Of a DNA stretch of 64,000 nucleotides, positions 45,759-54,193 are shown piece after piece. The stretch comes from Mesorhizobium sp. GbtcB19 (lineage in GTDB: Bacteria; Pseudomonadota; Alphaproteobacteria; Rhizobiales; Rhizobiaceae). The stretch lies in assembly GCF_019091085.1 (NCBI RefSeq), contig NZ_JAGXJY010000006.1:124001-188000 (forward strand), written 5' to 3'. The first letter of the stretch is position 1. Each line of letters opens with the position of its first letter. The notes beneath the pieces are model-generated. The model made no database searches and had not been told where the DNA came from. It was given only the letters and a program-made list of their open reading frames with translations. The translations under genes and the position numbers were made by a program.

Positions 45759-46742
45759 ATGTGGGACTTCAGCATTGGCCGGTCTGTGTCCATCATGATG
45801 CGGACATGGCCGTTCATCGTCTTTCGCATGATCGTCTATTTCGGCATCACGGTTGCCTACATCATGGCGACCGGCACGGGCGCCAGCGTCGGCTACGGCG
45901 TCGGCCACATCTCGACCGATCCGGACGGCCCGGTGTCCTTTGCCCTCTGGGGCGGTGTGGTCGGCTTCGGCGTCGTCTCGATCGCCGTCTACTGGATCCG
46001 CGAATACATCCTCTATGTGCTGAAAGCCGGCCATATCGCCGTCATGGTGCATCTGATCGACGGCCATGACGTTCCCGACGGCCAGGGCCAGATCGCCTAT
46101 GCCAAGGAAGTGGTGACCCAGCGCTTCGCCGAGGCCAACATCCTTTTCGTCGTCGACCAGCTGGTCAAGGGCGCCATCCGCGCCATCACCGGCCTGATCG
46201 GCGGCGTTGCCGCCTTTCTGCCCATCCCGGGCCTGAGCGGCATCGTCAGCTTCATCAACACCGTCATCCGCATCTCGCTGACCTATGTCGACGAGATCAT
46301 CCTCGGCTACAACATCCGCATCAATTCGAACTCGCCCTTCGAGACGGCGCGGCAGGGCGTCGTGCTCTACGCGCAGAACGGCAAGCACATGGTCAAGAAC
46401 GCCGTCTGGCTGGCGGTGATCATGTGGGGCGTGTCCTTCGTCATCTTCCTGCTGATGCTGGCGCCCGCGGCCGCCATCCTCTGGGTCATGCCGGGCCAGC
46501 TTGCCGGCTGGGCCTTCGTGCTGGCGATCGTCTTTGCCTGGGCCTTCAAGGCGGCCTTCATCGAGCCCTTCGCCATCGCTTCGCTGATGCAGGTCTATTT
46601 CGAAGCCATCGAAGGCCAGACGCCCAACCCCGAATGGGACCGGCGGCTGGCCGAGGCCTCGTCGAAGTTCAGGGAGCTGCGCGACAAGGCGCTGGGCTCT
46701 TTCGGCGGCGGCTCGCGCTGGGATACGCCCCGAGCGGCTTGA
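45759..46742 (+). CDS. Polytopic membrane protein, function unknown
   Basis: A 327-aa protein with about six hydrophobic segments: FIVFRMIVYFGITVAYIMA, FALWGGVVGFGVVSIAVYW, the FLPIPGLSGIVSFINTVI region, AVIMWGVSFVIFLLMLAPAA, and a final pair rich in Ala/Trp/Phe. The C-terminal 45 residues are cytoplasmic, ending in a charged helix (WDRRLAEASSKFRELRDKAL). The stretch EIILGYNIRINSNSPFETA is suggestive of a conserved loop. I do not recognise the family. ATG 45759 is preferred over GTG 45744. It has no clear operon partner. Confidence 0.75.
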   Translation: MWDFSIGRSVSIMMRTWPFIVFRMIVYFGITVAYIMATGTGASVGYGVGHISTDPDGPVSFALWGGVVGFGVVSIAVYWIREYILYVLKAGHIAVMVHLIDGHDVPDGQGQIAYAKEVVTQRFAEANILFVVDQLVKGAIRAITGLIGGVAAFLPIPGLSGIVSFINTVIRISLTYVDEIILGYNIRINSNSPFETARQGVVLYAQNGKHMVKNAVWLAVIMWGVSFVIFLLMLAPAAAILWVMPGQLAGWAFVLAIVFAWAFKAAFIEPFAIASLMQVYFEAIEGQTPNPEWDRRLAEASSKFRELRDKALGSFGGGSRWDTPRAA

Positions 46743-46754
46743 TCAGAGCTTCGG

Positions 46755-46807
46755 GAGCAATTCCAGGAAAAGTGTGAAACGGTTTTCCGTCCGGAATTGC
46801 GTCAAAC
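46755..46807. repeat. Family A repeat (GCAATTCC...GGAATTGC type)
   Basis: A single full copy with arms GCAATTCC / GGAATTGC around GGAAAAGTGTGAAACGG, between the membrane-protein gene and the convergent bluB. Confidence 0.85.
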
Positions 46808-46810
46808 GTT

Positions 46811-47533
46811 CTAAGAGCCGCCAAGCCTTGCGATCGCCGATTTGAGCGGCGCTTCGCCGGCGCCGCGGAACGTCTCGCTCATCACCAGTTCGGGCAGCGG
46901 CAGGCGCTTGCCCCAGCCATGCGCCTCGAGGTCCGGCTTCGGCGCGAAGGCCGAGACGCGGCCGACGCACAGATAGGCGATCGGCGTGACATGTTCGGGG
47001 ATCGACAACAGCCGCTTCAGCGCCTCGGTCTCGATGATGCTCACCCAGCCGACGCCGACGCCCTCCGCCCGCGCCGCCAGCCAGAAATTCTGCACCGCGC
47101 AGACGGTGCTGTAGAGATCCATTTCCGGATTGTGCCAGCGCCCGAGCGGCGAGTCCTTCGAGCGCTGCCGGTCGCAGGTGATGCACAGATTGAGCGCGCT
47201 TTCGCAGATGCCTTCCAGCTTGAGCTTGCGGTAGAGCGCCTGCCGCTCCGCCTCGATCGCCGGCAGTTCCTGCTCGCGCGCGGCGAGGAACAGGTCGCGC
47301 ACCTGCCGCCGTCGCTCCCCATCGCGGATGACGATGAAATTCCACGGCTGCATGTAGCCGACCGAAGGCGCATGATGCGCGGCGGTGATGAGCCGCGCCA
47401 GCACGGCATCGTCGAGATCGTCGGCGATAAAATGGCTGCGCACGTCACGCCTGGTGAACATTGCCCGATAGACCGCGTCGCGCGCCAATTGGTCAAAGTC
47501 ATCGCCGCTCGCGGCGATCGCTGCTGCCGTCAT
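46811..47533 (-). CDS. bluB: 5,6-dimethylbenzimidazole synthase
   Basis: A 240-aa flavin-destroying enzyme of nitroreductase fold that cuts reduced FMN to make 5,6-dimethylbenzimidazole, the lower ligand of vitamin B12. Family blocks are FTRRDVRSHF, AAHHAPSVGYMQPWNFIVI, CITCDRQR, WHNPEMDLYSTVCAVQNFWL, and GVGVGWVSI with the C-terminal YLCVGRVS. AAGGGG precedes the ATG. A cobalamin riboswitch lies in the leader about 58 bases upstream, which supports the assignment and predicts repression when B12 is plentiful. Confidence 0.95.
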   Translation of the reverse strand: MTAAAIAASGDDFDQLARDAVYRAMFTRRDVRSHFIADDLDDAVLARLITAAHHAPSVGYMQPWNFIVIRDGERRRQVRDLFLAAREQELPAIEAERQALYRKLKLEGICESALNLCITCDRQRSKDSPLGRWHNPEMDLYSTVCAVQNFWLAARAEGVGVGWVSIIETEALKRLLSIPEHVTPIAYLCVGRVSAFAPKPDLEAHGWGKRLPLPELVMSETFRGAGEAPLKSAIARLGGS

Positions 47534-47559
47534 CGCTTTTCCCCTTGCGACAAGCAGTC

Positions 47560-47579
47560 ATCCGCCTGACCAAGCGGAT
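47560..47579 (-). promoter_or_regulatory. Leader hairpin between riboswitch and bluB start
   Basis: ATCCGC-TTGGTCAG-GCGGAT on the minus strand, just before the AAGGGG ribosome site. It is a candidate part of the riboswitch expression platform. Confidence 0.45.
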
Positions 47580-47587
47580 AACCATGT

Positions 47588-47790
47588 GTCTGCCAGGCCG
47601 GTCTTCTGGCTCGGGATCATCCCGCATCCGGCGCCTTCCCGTCTTTCGACAGTGGCTTTGCCGGCGCGGTCCCCCTCACAGCGTTGGGCGCGCCACGGAA
47701 TTCAACCGTGTTCCCGATTCTCCCGCGTCGCGGGCACCAGGCAGCAGAGTGACCTTACCGCGAAGTCCGGCGCCAGCCAATGGCGCTGGC
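47588..47790 (-). ncRNA. Cobalamin (adenosylcobalamin) riboswitch upstream of bluB
   Basis: Read on the minus strand, conserved pieces occur in order: GGTGCCC, GAGAATCGGGAA, ACGGTTGAATTCCGTGG, a variable arm, GCCACTGTCGA, then CCCGAGCCAGAAGACCGGCC and TGGCAG closing the first stem. These are the core elements of the B12 aptamer, including GCCACTG and the GCCAGAAGACC stretch. The 338-base gap 47534-47871 holds only this element and the bluB leader; the plus-strand deacetylase starts at 47872. The outer limits are approximate. Confidence 0.92.
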
Positions 47791-47871
47791 GACACGGGCT
47801 GACGCAATTTTCCCCAGCCATTCGGCTTTCAAACATGGTCATCCAGGCCGCAGGTGCCTAGATTAGGCGCC

Positions 47872-48798
47872 ATGGCCACACGTCTCTACACGCACCCGAT
47901 CTTCCTCGAACACCTCACGCCGCCCGGCCATCCCGAGCGGCCTGACCGCTTGCGCGCCATCGAGCGCGTGCTGGATGACGAGGCGTTTTCGGCGCTCGAC
48001 CGCGTCAAGGCGCCGGAAGGCGACGAGGCAACCATCCTCTACGCGCATCCGGAAAATTTCGTGGAGCGCGTGCGCGCCGCCATCCCTGAAAACGGCATCG
48101 TCTCGATCGATGCCGATACCAGCGCCAGCCCGAAAAGCTGGCAGGCCGTGGTGACGGCGATCGGCGGCGCCAACGCGGCCGTCGACGACGTCTTCGAGGG
48201 CCGCGCCGCCAACGTCTTCGTCGCCGCCCGCCCGCCCGGCCACCATGCCGAAAAGACCACGGCGATGGGTTTTTGCCTGTTCAACACGGCGGCGATTGCC
48301 GCCCGCTACGCGCAGAAGAAGCACCAGGCCGAGCGCGTCGCCATCGTCGACTGGGACGTCCATCACGGCAACGGCACGCAGGACATTTTTTGGGACGACC
48401 CGTCGGTGCTCTACTGCTCGACGCACCAGATGCCGCTTTATCCGGGCACCGGCGCGAAGAGCGAGACCGGCGCCGGCAACATCGTCAATGCGCCGCTTGC
48501 GCCGCGCACCGGCAGCGATCTGTTCCGCGACGCCTTCCTGTCGCGCGTGCTGCCGTCCATCGATGCTTTCGCGCCGGATCTGATCATCATTTCCGCCGGC
48601 TTCGACGCGCACCACCGCGATCCGCTGGCCGAGATCAACCTGACCGAGGATGATTTCGACTGGGCGACCGGGCAATTGATGGAGCGCGCCGGCCGCCACA
48701 GCGGCAACCGGCTCGTCAGCCTGCTGGAAGGCGGCTACGATCTGCAGGGACTGGCATTTTCAGTCGCCGCCCATGTCGGGCGGCTGATGAAGGGATAG
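47872..48798 (+). CDS. Histone-deacetylase-superfamily amidohydrolase
   Basis: A 308-aa arginase/HDAC-fold enzyme, probably removing acetyl groups from lysine or polyamines. The Zn and catalytic residues are in place: ARPPGHHAEKTTAMGFCLFN (tandem His), VDWDVHHGNGTQDIF (metal Asp and His), and a later Asp in IISAGFDAHHRDPL. The end EGGYDL is also typical. ATG 47872 is used. Four bases after its stop comes xseB, so they may be cotranscribed. Class II-like sequences such as this include acetylpolyamine and acetoin-related enzymes. Confidence 0.9.
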   Translation: MATRLYTHPIFLEHLTPPGHPERPDRLRAIERVLDDEAFSALDRVKAPEGDEATILYAHPENFVERVRAAIPENGIVSIDADTSASPKSWQAVVTAIGGANAAVDDVFEGRAANVFVAARPPGHHAEKTTAMGFCLFNTAAIAARYAQKKHQAERVAIVDWDVHHGNGTQDIFWDDPSVLYCSTHQMPLYPGTGAKSETGAGNIVNAPLAPRTGSDLFRDAFLSRVLPSIDAFAPDLIIISAGFDAHHRDPLAEINLTEDDFDWATGQLMERAGRHSGNRLVSLLEGGYDLQGLAFSVAAHVGRLMKG

Positions 48799-48801
48799 GG
48801 T

Positions 48802-49053
48802 ATGGCAGTGGAAGGCAATGAGGACGTCAAGGCGATGAGCTTCGAACAGGCGCTCGACGCGCTGGAGAAGATCGTCGATGATCTGGAGCGCGGCGACGTC
48901 CCGCTCGACCAGTCGATCAGGATTTATGAGCGCGGCGAGGCGTTGAAGGCGCATTGCGACCGCCTCCTGAAGGCGGCCGAGGACAAGGTCGAGAAGATCA
49001 GGCTGTCGCGCGACGGCAAGCCGGTGGGAACGGAGCCGCTCGACGCGGAATAA
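48802..49053 (+). CDS. xseB: Exodeoxyribonuclease VII small subunit
   Basis: An 83-aa helical subunit that binds XseA in the single-strand nuclease ExoVII. The motif [20 protein letters not shown] with [20 protein letters not shown] is diagnostic. It lies 4 bases after the HDAC-like gene and is followed by DUF2277. xseA is not in the window. Confidence 0.93.
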   Translation: MAVEGNEDVKAMSFEQALDALEKIVDDLERGDVPLDQSIRIYERGEALKAHCDRLLKAAEDKVEKIRLSRDGKPVGTEPLDAE

Positions 49054-49097
49054 TTTGCAACAGGGTGGGCAGAGTAAGCAGGTAAGGAGTTCAAGCC

Positions 49098-49364
49098 ATG
49101 TGCCGCAACATCAAGACCCTGGCCAATTTCGAACCGCCGGCGACCAATGACGAAGTGCATGATGCAGCACTGCAATTCGTGCGCAAGCTGAGCGGTACGA
49201 CGAAACCCTCGAAGCGCAACGAGCATGCTTTCCACCATGCCGTCGAGGCGATCGCGGCGATCGCGCGCGAGCTCATCGATTCGCTCGAGACCAATCAGGA
49301 ACCGCGCAATCGCGAGGAAGAGGCCGCCAAGGCGAAGGCCAGGTCGGCGCTCCGTTTCGCCTGA
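49098..49364 (+). CDS. DUF2277 family protein
   Basis: An 88-aa cytoplasmic protein with the family N-terminus MCRNIKTLANFEPPATNDEV and ALQFVRKLSGTTKPSKRNE. Function unknown. AAGGAG precedes its ATG. It lies 9 bases ahead of the pirin gene, so the two are probably cotranscribed. Confidence 0.88.
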   Translation: MCRNIKTLANFEPPATNDEVHDAALQFVRKLSGTTKPSKRNEHAFHHAVEAIAAIARELIDSLETNQEPRNREEEAAKAKARSALRFA

Positions 49365-49373
49365 GGACCCGAC

Positions 49374-50294
49374 ATGAGCTTCTTTCCGGGAAACGATCCT
49401 GAACCCGGCGATGCCTTCGCCTGTGACCAGATCGAGTTGATGGTTGTTCCGAACGCCAAGGACATTGGCGGTTTCGAGGTGCGCCGGGCCTTGCCGACGG
49501 CCAAGCGCCGGCTGGTCGGGCCGTTCATCTTCTTCGACCGTATGGGACCGGCCATCCTGCGCGCCGGCCATGCGCTCGACGTTCGCCCGCATCCGCATAT
49601 CGGCCTGTCCACCGTCACCTACCTGTTCGACGGCAAGATCAGGCATCGCGACTCGCTCGGAACCGAAATGGTGATCGCGCCCGGCGACGTGAATTTGATG
49701 ACCGCCGGACGTGGCATCGTCCATTCCGAGCGCACGCCGGAGGAATTACGCGGCGCGCCGATGTCGGTGTCCGGCCTGCAGACCTGGCTGGCGCTGCCGG
49801 ACGGCAAGGAGGAGATCGCTCCAATTTTCGCCAACACGTCGATGGCCCGTCTGCCCGAGATCGACGCCGAGGGCGTCAGCGGCCGCGTCGTCATCGGCGA
49901 GTTCTCAGGATGGCGCTCGCCCGTGGCGACCGCTTCGGAGACGCTTTATGCCGATCTGCGCCTGGCGGCGGGTGCTGCCGTGAAAATTCCGGCCGATGCC
50001 GAGGAGCGCGCCATCTACACGCTGGAAGGCGACGTCTCGATCGCCGGCGACATTTTCCCGGCCGAGCGGCTTCTGGTGTTCAAGCCCGGCGAGGAAATCG
50101 TCGTTTCTTCCGAGCGCGGCGCGCATTTCATGCTGTTCGGCGGCGCTTCGCTCGGCTCCAAGCGTTATATCTGGTGGAATTTCGTCTCGTCCTCGAAGGA
50201 ACGCATCGAACAGGCCAAAGAGGAATGGAAGACAGGCCGCTTCGATATCGTTCCTGGCGATGAGGAGGAGTTTATCCCGCTGCCGGAAGGCTAA
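49374..50294 (+). CDS. Pirin family protein
   Basis: A 306-aa bicupin. The metal-binding residues are in RPHPHIGLSTVTYLFDG (two His) and GIVHSERTPEEL (His, Glu) in the first cupin; the second cupin (PADAEERAIYTLEGDVSIAG) lacks them, as is normal. Pirins are quercetinase-like or redox-sensing regulators; no specific activity can be read from sequence. It is followed by an intergenic repeat. Confidence 0.9.
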   Translation: MSFFPGNDPEPGDAFACDQIELMVVPNAKDIGGFEVRRALPTAKRRLVGPFIFFDRMGPAILRAGHALDVRPHPHIGLSTVTYLFDGKIRHRDSLGTEMVIAPGDVNLMTAGRGIVHSERTPEELRGAPMSVSGLQTWLALPDGKEEIAPIFANTSMARLPEIDAEGVSGRVVIGEFSGWRSPVATASETLYADLRLAAGAAVKIPADAEERAIYTLEGDVSIAGDIFPAERLLVFKPGEEIVVSSERGAHFMLFGGASLGSKRYIWWNFVSSSKERIEQAKEEWKTGRFDIVPGDEEEFIPLPEG

Positions 50295-50304
50295 GGCAGG
50301 TCGA

Positions 50305-50423
50305 TATTCAGGTGAGGCCGACCTGCAAATCGCGGTTTCCTGCGCTTCCGGTGCTCACGTACTTTAGTACGCTCCGCTCCGGTTCTCGGAACCCGCCATT
50401 TTCGACTCGGCCTGACCTGAATC
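50305..50423. repeat. Intergenic element with inverted ends, family B (inverted copy)
   Basis: The ends ATTCAGGTGAGGCC and GGCCTGACCTGAAT, with the internal dyad GCTCACGTAC-TTTA-GTACGCTC. It is the reverse complement of the copy at 40411-40531. It lies in the pirin-dxs gap (50295-50566), where I see no gene. Confidence 0.85.
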
Positions 50424-50566
50424 TCGACCCGCCTTAGGTGGTGGCAAAGGAATGCGCGTCACTGACGCGCATTTACATTCACCCGCTGGCGGCCTATGCC
50501 GCGCATGATTATGGCGCAATTCATTGCTAGCGCCGTGTTCAACGGATTTCAGCAGGTCGCGCCTGA

Positions 50567-52480
50567 GTGAGCCCAAAGCCGCAAACACCGCTTCTCGATA
50601 AGGTCCGCATCCCGGCGGATTTGCGCACGCTTGAGGAAAGCGAGCTGCCGCAGCTCGCCTCCGAACTGCGCCTTGAGATGATCGATGCGGTATCGCAGAC
50701 CGGGGGCCATCTTGGCGCCGGCCTCGGCGTCGTCGAGCTCACCGTCGCCCTGCACTACGTCTTCAACACGCCGCAAGACCGGCTGATCTGGGACGTTGGC
50801 CACCAGGCCTATCCGCATAAGATCCTGACCGGCCGCCGCGACCGCATCCGCACGCTGCGCCAGGAAGGCGGCCTTTCCGGCTTCACCCGCCGGGCCGAGA
50901 GCGAATACGACCCGTTCGGCGCCGCGCACTCCTCGACCTCGATTTCGGCCGGCCTCGGCATGGCGATGGGGCGCGACCTGTCGGGCGGCCGCAACAACGT
51001 CATTTCGGTCATCGGTGACGGCGCCATGTCGGCCGGCATGGCCTTTGAGGCGCTGAACAATGCCGGCGCGCTCGATGCCCGCCTGATCGTCATCCTCAAC
51101 GACAACGACATGTCGATCGCGCCGCCGACCGGGGCGATGAGCGCCTATCTGGCGAGGCTCGCCTCCGGCAAGGCCTATCTCGGCCTGCGCGATTTCGGCA
51201 AGAAGCTGACCTCTTATCTCGGCAAGCGCGCCGACCGCGCCATCACCCGCGCGGTCGAGCATGCGCGCGGCTACGTCACCGGCGGCACCTTGTTCGAGGA
51301 GCTCGGTTTCTATCACATCGGCCCCATCGACGGGCACAATCTCGAGCACCTCATTCCAGTGCTGAAGAATGTCCGCGACAATGCCGACGGCCCGGTGCTG
51401 ATCCATGTCGTGACCCAGAAGGGCAAGGGCTACGCCCCGGCGGAGGCTGCGGCCGACAAATATCACGGCGTCAACAAGTTCGACGTCATCACCGGCGCGC
51501 AGGCCAAGGCGCCGGCCAACGCGCCGGCCTACACCAAGGTGTTCGCCGAAGGCCTGATCCAGGAAGCGCGCGAGGACGAGCGCATCGTCGCCATCACCGC
51601 CGCCATGCCGAGCGGCACCGGCCTCGACCTGTTCGGCGAGGTGTTTCCGAAGCGAACCTTCGATGTCGGCATTGCCGAGCAGCATGCTGTGACCTTCGCC
51701 GCCGGGCTGGCCACCGAGGGCTACAAGCCCTTTGCCGCCATCTACTCCACCTTCCTGCAGCGCGCTTACGACCAGGTCGTCCACGACGTGGCGATCCAGA
51801 GACTGCCGGTGCGCTTCCCGATCGACCGCGCCGGCTTCGTCGGCGCTGACGGCGCCACCCATTGCGGCGCCTTCGACACGACCTTTCTCGCGACGCTGCC
51901 GGGCTTCGTCGTCATGGCCGCGGCGGACGAGGCCGAGCTTCGCCATATGGTGCGCACGGCGGCGTCCTATGACGACGGCCCGATCGCCTTCCGCTATCCG
52001 CGCGGCAACGGCGTCGGCGTCGACATGCCGGAGCGTGGCTCGGTGCTTGAAATCGGCAAGGGCCGCATCGTGAAAGAGGGCACCAAGGTAGCGCTTCTCT
52101 CCTTCGGCACGCGGCTTCAGGATTGCCTTATCGCCTCCGAGGAACTCGGCGCGGCGGGCCTCTCCACCACCGTTGCCGACGCCCGCTTCGCCAAGCCGCT
52201 GGACGAGGATCTCATCCGGCGTCTCGCCCGTTCGCATGAAGTGCTGGTCACCGTGGAGGAAGGCGCCATCGGCGGCTTCGCTGCCCAGGTGCTGCATTTC
52301 CTTGCCCATGAAGGCTTGCTGGAAAGCGGCCTCAAGGTGCGCCCGCTGGTGCTGCCGGATGTGTTCAGCGACCACGCCAAGCCCGAAAAAATGTATGCCG
52401 ATGCCGGCCTGGACGCGGCAGGCATCGTGCACACGGTCTTTGCCGCGCTCGGCCGTGGCGCGCAGGCGCAGCGCGCCTGA
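50567..52480 (+). CDS. dxs: 1-deoxy-D-xylulose-5-phosphate synthase
   Basis: Thiamine-diphosphate enzyme that condenses pyruvate and glyceraldehyde 3-phosphate, the entry step of the MEP isoprenoid pathway. The 637-aa chain has the N-terminal block [20 protein letters not shown], the TPP motif [18 protein letters not shown] ending [10 protein letters not shown], the central pyrimidine domain [17 protein letters not shown], and the C-terminal transketolase domain. It starts with GTG 50567 with a weak ribosome site. It stands near xseB and tlyA, a common alphaproteobacterial neighbourhood. Confidence 0.96.
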   Translation: MSPKPQTPLLDKVRIPADLRTLEESELPQLASELRLEMIDAVSQTGGHLGAGLGVVELTVALHYVFNTPQDRLIWDVGHQAYPHKILTGRRDRIRTLRQEGGLSGFTRRAESEYDPFGAAHSSTSISAGLGMAMGRDLSGGRNNVISVIGDGAMSAGMAFEALNNAGALDARLIVILNDNDMSIAPPTGAMSAYLARLASGKAYLGLRDFGKKLTSYLGKRADRAITRAVEHARGYVTGGTLFEELGFYHIGPIDGHNLEHLIPVLKNVRDNADGPVLIHVVTQKGKGYAPAEAAADKYHGVNKFDVITGAQAKAPANAPAYTKVFAEGLIQEAREDERIVAITAAMPSGTGLDLFGEVFPKRTFDVGIAEQHAVTFAAGLATEGYKPFAAIYSTFLQRAYDQVVHDVAIQRLPVRFPIDRAGFVGADGATHCGAFDTTFLATLPGFVVMAAADEAELRHMVRTAASYDDGPIAFRYPRGNGVGVDMPERGSVLEIGKGRIVKEGTKVALLSFGTRLQDCLIASEELGAAGLSTTVADARFAKPLDEDLIRRLARSHEVLVTVEEGAIGGFAAQVLHFLAHEGLLESGLKVRPLVLPDVFSDHAKPEKMYADAGLDAAGIVHTVFAALGRGAQAQRA

Positions 52481-52631
52481 ATCGAAATCTCAACTTCTTG
52501 AATCGGTTTGTCGGCTGTTGCCGGTAATCTTTTGTTAACGCTTCCGTTTGGCGGTTCGCTTACCCTGTCTCTTGGCCGATTTTCAACGGCGCCCTGCTAA
52601 GACCTTGGTCCTAGGCAGGGGAATAGGAACA

Positions 52632-52919
52632 ATGAAGTCGCTCATTTGCGGCATGGCCCTTTTGGCGGCCATGATTGCGCCGGTGGCAGCCGAAACGCGT
52701 TACGATCGCAATATCGAAAAGGCGGCGATAGACATCGTCGCCGGCAAGATGGGCAACATCCGCGGCGGCTTCTCCTACAAGCAGAGGCCGCAGCTTGTCC
52801 TGCTCCCGGAAGCGGCGCCCGCCGCGCCCGCTCCCGTTGAGCCGCCGCGCAAGGAGGCTTCCGGCAATGACGGCCTGATGCCGGCGGTCGAGCGCCAGGT
52901 CTCGCGCACCATTTTCTAG
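52632..52919 (+). CDS. Small exported hypothetical protein, 95 aa
   Basis: Unknown function. A signal peptide (MKSLICGMALLAAMIAPVAA) is followed by ETRYDRNIEKAAIDIVAGKM and RGGFSYKQRPQLV, then a Pro/Ala-rich linker and an end MPAVERQVSRTIF. AGGGGAATAGGAAC precedes ATG 52632. The last 4 bases overlap the end of the convergent GFA-type gene. The gap 52481-52631 contains no gene. Confidence 0.75.
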   Translation: MKSLICGMALLAAMIAPVAAETRYDRNIEKAAIDIVAGKMGNIRGGFSYKQRPQLVLLPEAAPAAPAPVEPPRKEASGNDGLMPAVERQVSRTIF

Positions 52920-53317
52920 AACCACATATCGCGCACGCAGCGCCCGTCGCGCGGCAGGTCGTCGAAACTGTCCAGGCCGTCGAAATGGTCGATCGGCAGG
53001 TCGGCGACGTCCTCCGGCGGCGCCAGCCTGACATTGACGGCGATGCGCGTGCGGCCGCTCTCGCCGGAACCCAGGCCGCGCCAGGCGACCACGCAGGCGC
53101 AGGTCGGACAGAACAGGATTTCCAGCGCGGGTTCGGCCACCTCGGCGCGCGTGTAGGACTTCAGCGGTCCGGCAATGCGAATTCGTTCGTCGAGATAATC
53201 ATAGGCCCAGAGCGCGCCGTAGCGGCGGCAAAGCGTGCAATTGCAGGCGGTGATTCCACCGGGATCGCCCTCCAGCGTCCAGTGGGCCGCGCCGCAATGA
53301 CAAGTACCCTTCAGCAT
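52916..53317 (-). CDS. GFA-family (CENP-V/GFA) zinc protein
   Basis: A 133-aa protein of the glutathione-dependent formaldehyde-activating-like fold. The zinc ligands read GTCHCGAAHW, TACNCTLCRRYGALW and FCPTCACVVAW. The start is ATG 53317, five bases after GGAGG; a GTG two codons earlier is less well placed. Most members have unknown small-molecule roles and are not true formaldehyde enzymes. Confidence 0.87.
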   Translation of the reverse strand: MLKGTCHCGAAHWTLEGDPGGITACNCTLCRRYGALWAYDYLDERIRIAGPLKSYTRAEVAEPALEILFCPTCACVVAWRGLGSGESGRTRIAVNVRLAPPEDVADLPIDHFDGLDSFDDLPRDGRCVRDMWF

Positions 53318-53425
53318 CGTCACCTCCGCCCGTCCGATCGACGGCCCGTCGCGTCGGCATTCTGCAGCCTATCGCGCCGTGTTCAACCCATTGCGTTCGC
53401 GCCCGGCTTTCGCCAATGAAGGCCG

Positions 53426-54193
53426 ATGAGTTCCCCTTTGCCATCAAGCCAGCGCCAGCGGCTCGACGAATTGCTCGTCGGGCGCGGCCTGTTCGCCAGC
53501 CGCTCGCGGGCCCGCGACGCGATTGAGCGCGGCACGGTGACGGTTGACGGCATCGTTGCGCGCAAGCCCGGCCAGCCCGTCGCGCCGGACTGCCTGGTCG
53601 CCATCGACGATCCGGCGCAGGCCTATGTGTCGCGCGCCGCCCTGAAGCTGATTGCCGGCCTCGACCGTTTCGGCCTCGACCCATCCGGCAGCGAGGCGCT
53701 CGACGTTGGCGCCTCGACCGGCGGCTTCACCCAGGTGCTGCTCGAGCGTGGCGCGGCGCATGTCACGGCAATCGATGTCGGCCACGGCCAGATGCATCCC
53801 GAAATTGCCGCTGGTCCGCGCGTCACCGTGATCGAAGGGCTGAACGCCCGCGATCTGACGGCGGCCGATCTCGGCGGCCGCGTTCCGGATTTCCTGGTTT
53901 GCGACGTAAGCTTTATCTCGCTGAAGCTGGCGCTGCCGCCGGCGCTGGAATTGGCGGGCGAGGGCGCCAGGGCGATCCTTCTGGTCAAGCCGCAATTCGA
54001 GGCCGGGCGGGAGGCGATCGGCAAGGGCGGGCTGCTCAAGGAGCCTGAAGACGCTGAGCGCGTTGCCGTGAGCTTGCGCGATTGGCTCGCCGGCGTCCTT
54101 GGCTGGCGCGTGCTCGGATTGCACCCGTCGCCGATCGAAGGCGGCGACGGCAACCGCGAGTTCCTGCTCGCCGCCGTAAAGGGATCGCGATGA
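53426..54193 (+). CDS. tlyA: TlyA-family rRNA 2'-O-methyltransferase (S4 + FtsJ domains)
   Basis: A 255-aa protein with an N-terminal S4 RNA-binding domain (RLDELLVGRGLFASRSRARD) and a Rossmann methyltransferase (SAM site LDVGASTGGFTQVLLERGA, then DFLVCDVSFISLKLALP and ILLVKPQFEAG). Mycobacterial TlyA methylates 16S and 23S rRNA; the rhizobial targets are unproven. The stop overlaps the start of the next RNA methyltransferase (ATGA at 54190), so the two are coupled. Confidence 0.92.
   Translation: MSSPLPSSQRQRLDELLVGRGLFASRSRARDAIERGTVTVDGIVARKPGQPVAPDCLVAIDDPAQAYVSRAALKLIAGLDRFGLDPSGSEALDVGASTGGFTQVLLERGAAHVTAIDVGHGQMHPEIAAGPRVTVIEGLNARDLTAADLGGRVPDFLVCDVSFISLKLALPPALELAGEGARAILLVKPQFEAGREAIGKGGLLKEPEDAERVAVSLRDWLAGVLGWRVLGLHPSPIEGGDGNREFLLAAVKGSR

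Noticed and set aside
47588..47871. Riboswitch acting on the plus-strand deacetylase gene
   Set aside because: The conserved aptamer elements read in order only on the minus strand, toward bluB.
50295..50566. A small gene in the pirin-dxs gap
   Set aside because: The gap is mostly the inverted repeat element and no start with ribosome site and coherent protein is present.
50549..52432. 627-codon minus-strand frame opposite dxs
   Set aside because: Dxs is unambiguous on the plus strand; the antisense frame reflects third-position GC bias.
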